64,000 nt of DNA, taken from the NCBI GenBank assembly GCA_947471745.1, contig CANJKZ010000078.1, forward strand, positions 4,654,501-4,718,500, given 5' to 3'. Made by a program: the position numbers and the translations under genes. The notes below the pieces were generated by a model. The model was not told the origin of the DNA. It worked only from the letters and a program-made list of their open reading frames with translations, and made no database searches. The stretch comes from Closterium sp. Naga37s-1 (lineage: Eukaryota > Streptophyta > Zygnematophyceae > Desmidiales > Closteriaceae). Every line of letters begins with the position of its first letter. Within the stretch, counting starts at the first letter, position 1. Positions 45,443 through 54,562 of this stretch are shown here, piece by piece.

Positions 45443-47420
45443 TCAAGAGGTAAGCAAGTGAGGCCAAGTAGGCACAAGACCTAGCATAGTACAGAAGCGC
45501 TGATGATCACAAGGCTGAAGTGCCTTGGTAAAGATATCAGCAGTGTTGGCCTGAGAGGCCACGTAAGCAAGGCGCAGCTGACCACGCTGCTGCAGCTCAC
45601 GAGCAAGGAAGTAGCGAAGAGCAATGTGCTTCGTTCTGTGCTCCAGTCTGTGCTCCCGACACAAGGCCAGCATAGCCTTGTTGTCTACGTACAGAACTGG
45701 AGGAGAACGAGGCGGCTCTCCCAGGTCAGTCAGCAAGTAGGTGAGCCAGTGTAACTCCTGTGCAGCCATGGCCCCTGCATAGATCTCAGCCTCACAGCTG
45801 GAGCTGAGAACAGAAGACAAGCGAGTAGACCGCCACGAAACAGAGCCGGAACCAAGGCTGAAGGTGTAACCCTGTGACGACCGCTGAGTAGCCAGGTCGT
45901 CAACCCAAGACGCGTCTGCGTGACCAGTGAGGACCATTGGACTCCGCCCTCCAAGCACTAGCCCCAAGCCCGAGGTACTGCACAAGTAGCGCAACACCCT
46001 CTTCGCTTCAGCCATGTGCTCTGGTCGGTGTCTCCCAGGAGAAACATAGCGTGCCAAGATGCTCAGAGGGTATGCTAGGTCAGGTCGAGTGCAGGTCATC
46101 AGGTACATGAGGCAGCCAACAAGCTCTGGGTACGGGCCACTCGGCTCTACGGACTCATCCGAAGGCAGAGCTGAGAGCGAGTGGCGAGTAGACAGAGGAG
46201 TGGCCTGAGGCGAGGAGTACGTGAAGTCGAAGCGCTGAAGGACCTGCTGCACCATGTGTGACTGAGTCAGAGTAATGGTGCGCCGTGCTCTGTCCCGGGT
46301 GATCTGCAAGCCAATGTCAGAACCAGCAGTAGAAAGTAAGAATGAAGAAAGGAGGGGTTTCACTAGCAAGCAGTTGAGTACATATAGGAAACCCTAGATT
46401 GGGCTGTACTCGCTATAGAGTACCCCACTGCAGGCTAGACAAATACAACATTCTGACACACCCCCATAGCCAAAGTGGGGTGTAATCAGCACAATGAGCA
46501 GGTATAGCAGGAGTTCACAATAAGAAGCAAAGCTAGAGGTAATCACAGCGGGCAAGTGAGGAGGAGGAGGGACTGTGAGAGGAGAGAAGATGAGAGACGG
46601 CGGCTGAAGCTGCAGACACACGGGCAACAGGAGCTGCTGGCACAGTGGCTACCGGGACTGCGCAGCCAAGACCCTAAACCATTCTGACAGCCAAGATAGC
46701 TGCGCAGTTCACCCAGGTCTGTGCACGTGTGTCTCTTCTGCAGCTCGGACTTCACGTGGGCGAGTCCAGCAGTGTCAGCTGTAGCAAACACCAAGTCGTC
46801 GACGTACACGAGGATGTAGAACGGCGGCAGCAAAGTGTCGCTGCGAAGAAACAGCGACGGGTCAGCAGTGGAAGGAGCAAACCCAAGAGCCGCAAGCGTA
46901 GTCCTCAGTGTGTCGTGCCACTCACGTGGCGCCTGGCGGAGACCGTGGACTGGCCGCCGGAGGCTCCACTGGGTACCAGGAGGAAACGACCCAGTGAAGC
47001 CAGGTGGGCGGCGCAGCCAGATCTCCTCGTGCAGACTGCCCTGTAGGAAAGCAGTGCTGAAGTCAAGGGAGTGAAGCTCGTAGTCACGCTGAGCAGCAAC
47101 GTGCAGCAGAACCCGAAGAGTGGTCATCTTCGGGGTCGGGGAGAAGGTCTGAAAGTAGTCAACTCGCTGCCGCTGACTGAAGCCTCGAGCCACGTAACGC
47201 GCCTTGAAGATAGGCGGAGAACCCGGTGGCCGCTTCACCCTGAAAATCCACATGCCACTGACGATGTTCGCCCCAGGTGGGGGAACCTCGTCGACGTAGG
47301 TGCCTGTGGACTTCCAGGAAGCCATCTCTGCGTCCATGGCTGCCTGCCACTGAGAGGAGTAAGGACCCTCTATCACCTCTGCGTAAGAGCGCGGGGTCGG
47401 GATGTCTGGTGCATCCGGGT
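45443..47420 (-). CDS. RT and RNase H region of A8 (fossil)
   Basis: Nearly identical in sequence to the same domains of A6 (YILVYVDDLVFATADTAGL and so on). Interrupted by T2 at 46315-46689. Limits are domain limits. Confidence 0.85.
46315..46689 (-). mobile_element. 375-bp non-autonomous LTR mini-element (T2) in A8
   Basis: Flanked by an exact duplication GCCAA (46310-46314 and 46690-46694) and ending TGTCAG...CTGACA. In minus sense it starts TGTCAGAA, then a primer-site-like TGGTTTAGGG. After a 231-bp non-coding body it has the family-A-like polypurine tract GGCTATGGGGGTG and one complete 144-bp LTR (46458-46315) containing the GCAGTGGGGTAC core. The left LTR is reduced to about eight bases, yet the target duplication is perfect, so it integrated in this form. 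No coding capacity. Confidence 0.85.
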
Positions 47421-47559
47421 CTCCCTCAGGGGCAAGCAGCGTGGACACAAGATGAGGTAAAGCAGCAGCAAAACACTGGACCTCCTCCTGTCGGTCCTCA
47501 AGGACGTCCGTGCTAAGAGCACACCTGAGGGGGCAGGACCCTGAGGGGGGAGGGGGTCT

Positions 47560-48600
47560 ACCGGGGGGGGACCGGGCGCGAGGAAGAGCGGCGGGGGGGG
47601 CAGTGCGGTAGGGGAAGAGACGGTAGTACGGAACCGACTCGTCAAACGTGACGTCCTGGGAGGACAGAACACGACGCGAGGTGGGGTGGTAAAACTGCCA
47701 ACCCGGCGCGTCAGGGGGAAAGCCGAGGAAGACGCAAGGAACAGCACGGGAGGACAGCTTGTCCGCAGACAAGTCTCGGACGAAAGCTCGAGATCCCCAG
47801 ACACGGAACGCAGACGCATCACCCACCCCGTCCACCGCAGAGTAGGGGAGGTCTCCGGCAGGGAGACCCGGGGCTGAAGGTTGATCTGATGCGCCGCGTA
47901 CTGAACCGCGAACGGCCACAGAAAATGGGGTGCAGCCGCATGGATCATGGACGTACGAGCGACATCCATGACCATGCCAATGCGGCGCTCAGCAATCCCA
48001 TTTTGCTGTGGAGAGGCCGGAAGCGTGAACGTCTGGCGGATGCCCTCCGCACGACAGAAGGCTCGCAGAAGGTCGGAGGAAAACTCTCCGCCTCTGTCGG
48101 AGTGCAGACGCAGAACAGGAAAGTCCGAGCCGAAACGCTCTCTGAGCTGGAGACGAGCAACGCGGATCCAGTCGATCAACACCTCAGTGACCTCACCCTT
48201 GCTGCGCAAGGGGAAGACAGTGGTGTAACGCGAGTAGTCGTCAACCACCAGCAGGAAGTAACGCTCGTGACCCTGTCCACGGACGCGGGCTGGGCCCCAC
48301 ACGTCCATGTGAAGAGTCTGCAGCGGAGCCTCTGTCGGGGGAAACTCGGAGGAGTGAGGAGCGGCGCGCTGCCGCCCCTCGACGCAGGGAACGCAGGTAG
48401 GGGCAGGCCCCGGGGGAAGGGGAGGGAGGGACCGGGGGAGACCAGAGACAAGGACACGGGAGGCCATGCCTCGGAGACGAGGCAAGGAGGGGTGACCAAG
48501 GCGGTGGTGCCAGAGGAGGGTCTGGTGGGACAGGAGGCGACACGAGCAGGGGGCAGACTCAGGACCTGACCGAGACGCTGCAGCAAACACCTGACTCGAC
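47560..48600 (-). CDS. GAG-pre-integrase and integrase region of A8 (fossil)
   Basis: WHHRLGHPSLPRLRG, then DVWGPARVRGQG, LHSDRGGEFSS and PQQNGIAERRIG on the minus strand. Limits are domain limits. Confidence 0.85.
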
Positions 48601-48949
48601 GCAGCTACCTGACCAGACGCAGCAACCGGAGGAGACTCTGTGGTCAGTGTGTACAGGCTCGACCCCGGTCGACGGGTAAACGAGGCCAAGTGGCGGCCCG
48701 TCTGAGCACACGTGCAGTGGGTCACTCGCTGACCTGCAGGAGTGAACTGGTCAACTCCGGCATCCTGAAGGTCAGCACCACTCACCAAGTTCGTGGAGAA
48801 CGAGGGGAGGTAGAGACCAGACAGGGAGCCTGACGGGGCCGCCGGACACGGGAGGACAGTGGAGTAGCGAGCAAGGACAGGACCCCTAGAGGGGTCTGCC
48901 AGGGAGACCGCAACCGGCCGACTGAGCGGCGTAAGGGTGGTGCGGTCTC

Positions 48950-50447
48950 AAAAGAAGGAGCGGGAAGCACCCGAGTCGAGGGTGAAGGTGTGAAAGACCT
49001 GAGCCGACGCGGTACCTGAGAGAGCAGACTCACCAGCACCTAGAGTAGCAGACTCACGAGTACCTGGAGCAGCAGACTCACTAGCACCTAGAGCAGCAGC
49101 CTCAATACCAGGGTCAGGCGGAACACACACGTAACAGTCACCCTCAGCACTAATAGACACAGCATACATGGCAGCAAGAATAGCATCAAAGTCAAGATCA
49201 AAGATAGCTACCCCCGACCTGAATAGATCTCCCCAACGAGGGATCTCAGTGGCGTCCGGGAACTGGGCACGCCAGGCGTCCGTCAGGCGACCGAAGCAGC
49301 GCTGGGTGGCGTGCAGGCCGCCACACTGCTCTCCAGTGCGGTCACCAGTGCGTAGGACGTAAGTACAGGGACCAGCACCCCCAGACCCCTGGCGCCCCGC
49401 GTACCACTCACGAAGCTGCTGGGGCGAAGGGGTCTCACGAGAGCGCTGCTGCTGCTGGGGTCCCCGCTGCACAGCTCCGCCTCTGCCAGCTCCACCTCCG
49501 CCGCCGCCGCCTCCGCCTCCTCCACCCCTCCCGCCACCGCCGCCTCCACCTCCACCGCCGCCACCGAAGCCCCCACCTCTACCACCACCCCCACCCCCAC
49601 CCCCTCCTCCGCCTCCACCGCCACTACCGCCGCCCCCACCACCTCCTCCAGCTCCCTTGCCCCGCTTGCCCTTGCTGATGCGGCGCCTCTCACTAGGAGC
49701 AGACGCAGCGCTGACCGACTCGGTGCCAACAAGGTCGACAGCAGCAGCAGAGGCAACAGAGGGCAAAAGAGGAACGGGGGAGCACCCCTCAAAGAAAGGG
49801 GTACGGGGGTCACCACGAGAGGCGCCTACAGCGGTGATACTAGTCTCTGCTGCAAGGAGGCGCTCCTCGAGGAGGTCGACAGTGAGGGTGGTAGGGCAAA
49901 GAGAGAGGAAGTGGTCCCTGACCGAGCGGAGAGTGTCAGGGAGTCGAGTGACTAGGTAGTAGAGGGTGATGTACATGGGGGGGGGGTTCTGGGCGCAGAA
50001 CTCAGCAGGAAGCGCAGTGCGGTAGCGAGTGTCACTAGTGCGAAGGTGCGTAATGAGGTCAGTGACTGTGGCAAAAGCAGCGAGGTCAGGGAACAGGTAC
50101 GGTAGCATGAGGCGGCTAAGCGCAGCAGTGGCAGGGGAAGAGTAACGTGCAACTACTGCGTCGTACAGAGTCTTAGCACTCTTGTACTGACTAAAGTGCG
50201 CGCGCTCAGTAGACGGTAGGTGACTACGCACAGCAAGGCGGGCAGCAGCATCGCGCGTGAGCCACTGCGAGCGAACGGTACTGTCAGCATCAGCAGCAGG
50301 GGCAGTAGAGGCGCCCGACGTAAGATCAAACAGGGAGAGACCATCCTTGCTATCGCACTGAAGGAAAAGCTGCAGATCATCTAGCCAGACATCAAAGTCA
50401 ACCGCTCGACCCTCAGCATCAAAGGTGAGAAGACTAGGACTAGCCAT
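48950..50447 (-). CDS. gag and protease region of A8 (fossil)
   Basis: Starts MASPSLLTFDAEG and is almost identical to A6 gag, with the same poly-Gly tract (about 49480-49660), Cys/His cluster and DSGAS protease landmark. Limits: gag start to protease landmark. Confidence 0.85.
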
Positions 50448-51480
50448 GATAGGAGCAGCAGCAGACTAGCAGCGGCAGCAGTGCAACTGAGCGAGGCAGG
50501 ACAGTGCGACTCGGCAGGGCGACTCGGCAAAGCAGTGCGGCTCGGCCGCGCGGCTCGGCCCGGCTAGGCTCTTACCAGGGGCGGAGCCGACAGGTCCGGG
50601 ACTGGGTCGGGGCCGTGACAGGGCCGGGACAGGGTCGGGGCCGAGCAGGGTCCGGGACGGGGCAGCAACGGGGCCGGGACAGGGTCAGGGCCGGGGCAGG
50701 TCCGGGACGGGGCAGCAACGGGGCCGGGACAGGGTCGGGGCCGGGGCAGGTCCGGGACGGGGTCGGGGCCGGGGCAGGTCCGGGACGGGGCCGAGGTAGG
50801 GCCGGGACAGGGTCGGGGCCGGGGCAGGTCCGGGACGGGGTCGGGGCCAAGGCAGGTCCAGGACGGAGTCGAGGCCGGGGCAGGTCCGGGACGGGGCCGA
50901 GACGGGGCCGGGGTAGGGCCGGGACGGGGCCTTTTAGGGGCTGCGTAGGGGCCGCGTCAGGTACGGGGCCGGGTCGGGCCGTTTAGGGGCCGCGTAGGAG
51001 CCGCGTAGGGGCGGCGTAGGGGCCGCGTAGGGGCCGCGTCAGGGACGGGGCCGGGTCAGGCCGTGTAGGGGCGGCGTAGGGGCCGCTGAGGGGCCGCGTA
51101 GGGGGCCGCGCAGGGGGCCGCGTAGGGGCCGGGTAGGGGCCGCGTAGGGGCCGCGTAGGGGCCGGGTAGGGGCCGCGTAGGGGCCGCGTAGGGGCCGCGT
51201 AGGGGCCGCGTAGGGGCCGCGTAGGGGCCGCGTAGGGGCCGCGTAGGGGCCGGGTAGGGGCGGGGCCGCGTCAGGGATGGGGCCGCGTCAGGTACGGGGC
51301 CACGACGGGGCCGTTTAGGGGCGGCGTAGGGATCGTGTAGGGGCCGCGTAGGGGCCGTTAGGGGCCGCTAGGGGGCCGCGAAAAAAAAATTTAGGGCAGG
51401 GCGCGAGACGCGCTTCGGGCAGCTAAAAAAAAGTTGCTTATGGTGGGCCCTTCGGAAGGAACGGTCCCATGAGGGAACCC
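50448..51480 (-). repeat. GC-rich leader array of A8
   Basis: The same two-part array as in A6, in reverse: GGGACGGGGTCGGGGCC-type units (about 50575-50930), then GGGGCCGCGTA units (about 50930-51370). Confidence 0.85.
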
Positions 51481-51491
51481 GCTCTATACCA

Positions 51492-51610
51492 TGTGAAGAA
51501 TTAAACAGGAATGGATCAACTAGGAAAGTGTGAGATACAAATATAAAACCTGTACCCCTTAGTGTCTACCCCACTACAGCCTACATAGGCTAAGGCATAT
51601 ACATCTGACA
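51492..51610 (-). repeat. 5' LTR of A8
   Basis: 119 bp, identical to 45121-45239; abuts the primer-binding site on its left and the CTGCA duplication on its right. Confidence 0.95.
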
Positions 51611-51942
51611 CTGCAGCAAGGCGCTCCTCTAGCAGGTCCACAGTCAGCTCGGTGGGGCAAAGGGAGAGAAAGTGGTCCCTGACTGAAGAGAGAGAGTCAG
51701 GGAGGCGGGTGACTAGGTAGTAAAGGGTGATGTACATGGGGGGGGGGTTCTTGGCACAGAACTCAGTGGGAAGGGCAGCGCGGTAGCGGGCGTCACTAGT
51801 GCGAAGGTGAGCAACTAGGTCAGCGACTGTGGCAAAGGCGGCAAGGTCAGGGAAAAGGTACGGCAGCATGAGGCGACTGAGGGCAGCAGTGGCAGGGGAG
51901 GAGTAGCGTGCAACTACAGCGTCGTACAAAGACTGAGCAGTC

Positions 51943-52225
51943 ATAAGCGGGCAAACGTCATTCCCGCTTCTGGTGCCCCCTTCCCCCAATCTGATCCATG
52001 CTCTTCTCCCTGAATTCGCCTGTCAGTGGGATTCTCCACGGGTCCGTCAGCTCGGTTCGGTCAGCTCAACATCCTAGAACATACCTATTGCCGGCTGCTG
52101 GTCAGTAGTCCTGAAACGGAATAGTTCTTATCTCTCTGTATCACATCGTTCAAGTTTCTTTCGCTCTTTCTGAGCTTTTCACTTGAGTTAGCAAGCCGAA
52201 TCTGGATTTCTGACGCACCGTAGTC
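51943..52225 (+). promoter_or_regulatory. Region upstream of AXS (promoter and 5' UTR presumed)
   Basis: Only about 280 bp separate the truncated end of A7 from the AXS start codon. A pyrimidine-rich tract (TTTCTTTCGCTCTTTCTGAG, near 52157) precedes the ATG. No convincing TATA box was identified. Confidence 0.4.
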
Positions 52226-54072
52226 ATGGCCAAAAGGTTTGACCTAGATGGCAAGGAGATCGCACCCATTAGAATGTGTATCATTGGAGCAGCTGGTTTC
52301 ATCGGATCGCACCTATGCGAGGCTTTGATGTGGGAGACCAATCATTTAGTGGTGGCAGTCGATATGTACAATGACAAGATCGAGCACCTGCTGGGTGATT
52401 CTCATCCATGGAGCGGTCGTATGGAGTTTCACCAGTTTAACATCAGCAATGATCCGCGTCTTGAAGGCATCATCAAGTCATGTGACTTGGTGGGTCTTAC
52501 TACTCTATATGCAACAAATGCTCGATGTTACCCACCCGAAACGCTGCATTATGCCTTGTGAAACTTGAGCTCTAACGACGAAAATTCTTCGTGCAGACGG
52601 TTAATTTGGCTGCCATCTGTACTCCAGCGGATTACAACACAAGGCCGCTGGATACTATCTACAGCAACTTCGTCGATGCTCTCCCCGTGGTTAGTTCGCC
52701 TTCCAATCACAATGTACATAAAATTTGATTTCTCTAGGGGGATGTAACATGACGGATTGTCTTTTGCAGGCCAAGTTCTGCTCCGATTTCAAAAGAAGAT
52801 TGATTCATTTCTCCACCTGTGAGGTCTATGGCAAGACCGTTGGAGCCTTTTTGCCTCCTGACAGCAATATGCGCAACGTAAGAGCCTCCCTTTCGACGTC
52901 TGTATTGTCAAGTCCATTTTGATTAAGCACTAACGAGTGTCTGACGATTACTGTCTTGCTCTAAACGTAACAGGATCCCCAGTATTATGTGCTGAAAGAA
53001 GACGAAACGCCTTGCATTTTCGGGCCTGTGCAAAAGCAACGGTGGTCATACGCTTGTGCAAAGCAGCTCATTGAAAGGGTCATCTATGGTGAGCTGTGCA
53101 CACCACTTCTGTTGGTTTATTTGGTTGGCTCGCTGGGACTAAATGGAAGATATTTTGTTCTGTGTCACAGCTGAGGGGGCTGAAAATGACCTCAAATTCA
53201 CCATCGTCCGCCCGTTCAACTGGATTGGTCCGCGTATGGATTTTATCCCTGGAATTGATGGCCCCAAGGATGGCGTGCCTCGCGTTCTTGCTTGCTTCAG
53301 CAATGTAGGTACTGAAGGTTTAGTATATGGTGCTCCACTTTAGGTGTTCCAGTTTGTCATCTCTGAGCTTGTCGCGTTGTCCCTGCAGCAACTTCTGCGC
53401 GGAGAACCATTGAAGTTGGTTGACGGTGGCAAGTCACAACGGACCTTTGTGTACATCAAGGATGCAATCCGCGCCGTGATGCTTATGATTGTAAGTCTAT
53501 TTGATGCTTATGCTGCATATATGTATGCTTAATTGCTCATTAGTCTGACGAAGTTCACGTATTGCAGGAGAACCCAGAGCGAGCAAACGGGCACATATTT
53601 AATGTCGGTAACCCCAAGAACGAGGCTAATGTTCGTGAACTGGCCACGATGATGACACGGGTATGTGAGATGGCTCCAAGTAGTCTATGAAGTAAGTGGG
53701 TCTTTCGTCTCTAATGGTTACTCATCTCATGCCGTGCAGATCTATTGCAAAGTGAGCAAGCAAGCAGAGCCTGCAACACCCACAGTCGATGTTACATCAA
53801 GTGACTTCTATGGAAAGGGTTATGACGATAGTGACCGCCGAATTCCAGACATGACACTTATTCAGCAGCAGCTGGGTGAGTCTTCTCACATTTTGTGTGA
53901 TATGGTAATTATTGTTGTTGTGTGAGATCTTAACAGGCTGGAATTGTACTTTGCAGGTTGGGAGCCAGAGACTTCCTTGGAAGAGTTGTTGGATGTGACC
54001 CTGACATATCAGTACAGCACATACGCCGAGGCTATTCGACGATCGATGGCACAGACAACTGCAGCGACCTGA
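52226..54072 (+). CDS. AXS: UDP-D-apiose/UDP-D-xylose synthase, nine exons
   Basis: Converts UDP-glucuronate to UDP-apiose and UDP-xylose in the cytosol, using NAD+, for cell-wall polysaccharides. Exons: 52226-52489, 52597-52689, 52770-52877, 52974-53088, 53171-53304, 53389-53490, 53568-53660, 53740-53875, 53957-54072. All introns are GT-AG and all phases agree, giving 386 aa; the Arabidopsis enzymes are about the same length (389 as I recall). It is an extended SDR fold: Rossmann motif GAAGFIGSH near the N-terminus, ICTPADYNTRPLDTIYSNF, STCEVYGKT, SYACAKQ (Tyr181, Lys185), FNWIGPRMDFIPGIDG, and the C-terminal YDDSDRRIPDM. Cys96, Tyr101, Cys136 and Glu137 correspond to residues reported as catalytic in the Arabidopsis enzyme (Cys100, Tyr105, Cys140, Glu141). 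The ATG chosen gives the family N-terminus. No defect seen. Confidence 0.95.
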
Positions 54073-54273
54073 ACCTGAGGAGACACTAAAACCAGACGTG
54101 CCAGCAGCTCCAGGTCATAATTCAATTAAGCTGTAGTTTTAGCGTTGACCATGACTCAAGTTAGTGTATTACTGCTTTCTCTTTGTTATGTCGGATGTAG
54201 CTCAGCGATATCTCTGTAGGCGTTGGCTGAAGGTTAACCATTAATGGAATGTTCTGTGCGAGTTTTATGCTGG

Positions 54274-54279
54274 AATAAA
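54274..54279 (+). promoter_or_regulatory. Possible poly(A) signal of AXS
   Basis: AATAAA, 202 bp after the AXS stop codon, in an AT-rich segment. Position fits a 3' UTR end; not proven. Confidence 0.45.
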
Positions 54280-54562
54280 GCAATAACTAAGGTTTGGATG
54301 GAGGGACACCTTTGGCCATCCACAGCAAAGAAAAATACTGCCAACAAGTTTCCATTCATCTATTCAGACCTATCACCGTAACAAAAATGTCAATATCCAC
54401 AGCAGATCGTTGTTGACCAGGTGATTCCTCTCCTTCCCACATTTGTTGTTAGGCATCCTTCTTGACGCAGCTTAGGGACAGCTGTGCCACGTGTCGACTA
54501 CATTCTACGGGGTCGGGGCGCGAGTCCGATCCTGTGACGGAAGTTCCGCGCTTTAATCTTCC
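54280..54562 (+). other. Intergenic region and presumed promoter of next gene
   Basis: Unique sequence between the AXS 3' end and the next start codon. No gene or repeat seen. Confidence 0.4.

Larger units (their letters stand above)
45121..51610 (-). mobile_element. Copia LTR retrotransposon A8, very young, broken
   Basis: Inserted in the gag of A7 with an exact 5-bp duplication CTGCA (45116-45120 and 51611-51615). The two 119-bp LTRs (45121-45239 and 51492-51610) are identical, so insertion was very recent. Minus order: 5' LTR, primer site TGGTATAGAGCGGG, GC-rich leader (51480-50448), gag from 50447 (MASPSLLTFDAEG), protease DSGAS (near 48970), GAG-pre-integrase, integrase (about 48300-47560), RT (47400-46690, resuming 46310-46000 beyond mini-element T2), RNase H (to about 45443). 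Internally it is almost the same as A6 but shorter between integrase and RT. About four breaks. Confidence 0.93.
39412..51942 (-). mobile_element. Copia LTR retrotransposon A7, 5' end missing, split by A8
   Basis: A family A element on the minus strand with A8 (45121-51610) inserted in its gag. Parts: gag (51942-51616 and 45115-44300), protease DSGAS (near 44170), GAG-pre-integrase (about 43900-43540), integrase (about 43480-42720), a long Gly/Ala linker of 18-bp-type repeats (about 42650-41500), RT (about 41300-40400), RNase H (about 40290-39772), 3' untranslated region and 3' LTR (39541-39412). Its 5' LTR and leader are absent; similarity stops near 51942. About four breaks. It abuts B2 at 39411. 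Confidence 0.88.
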
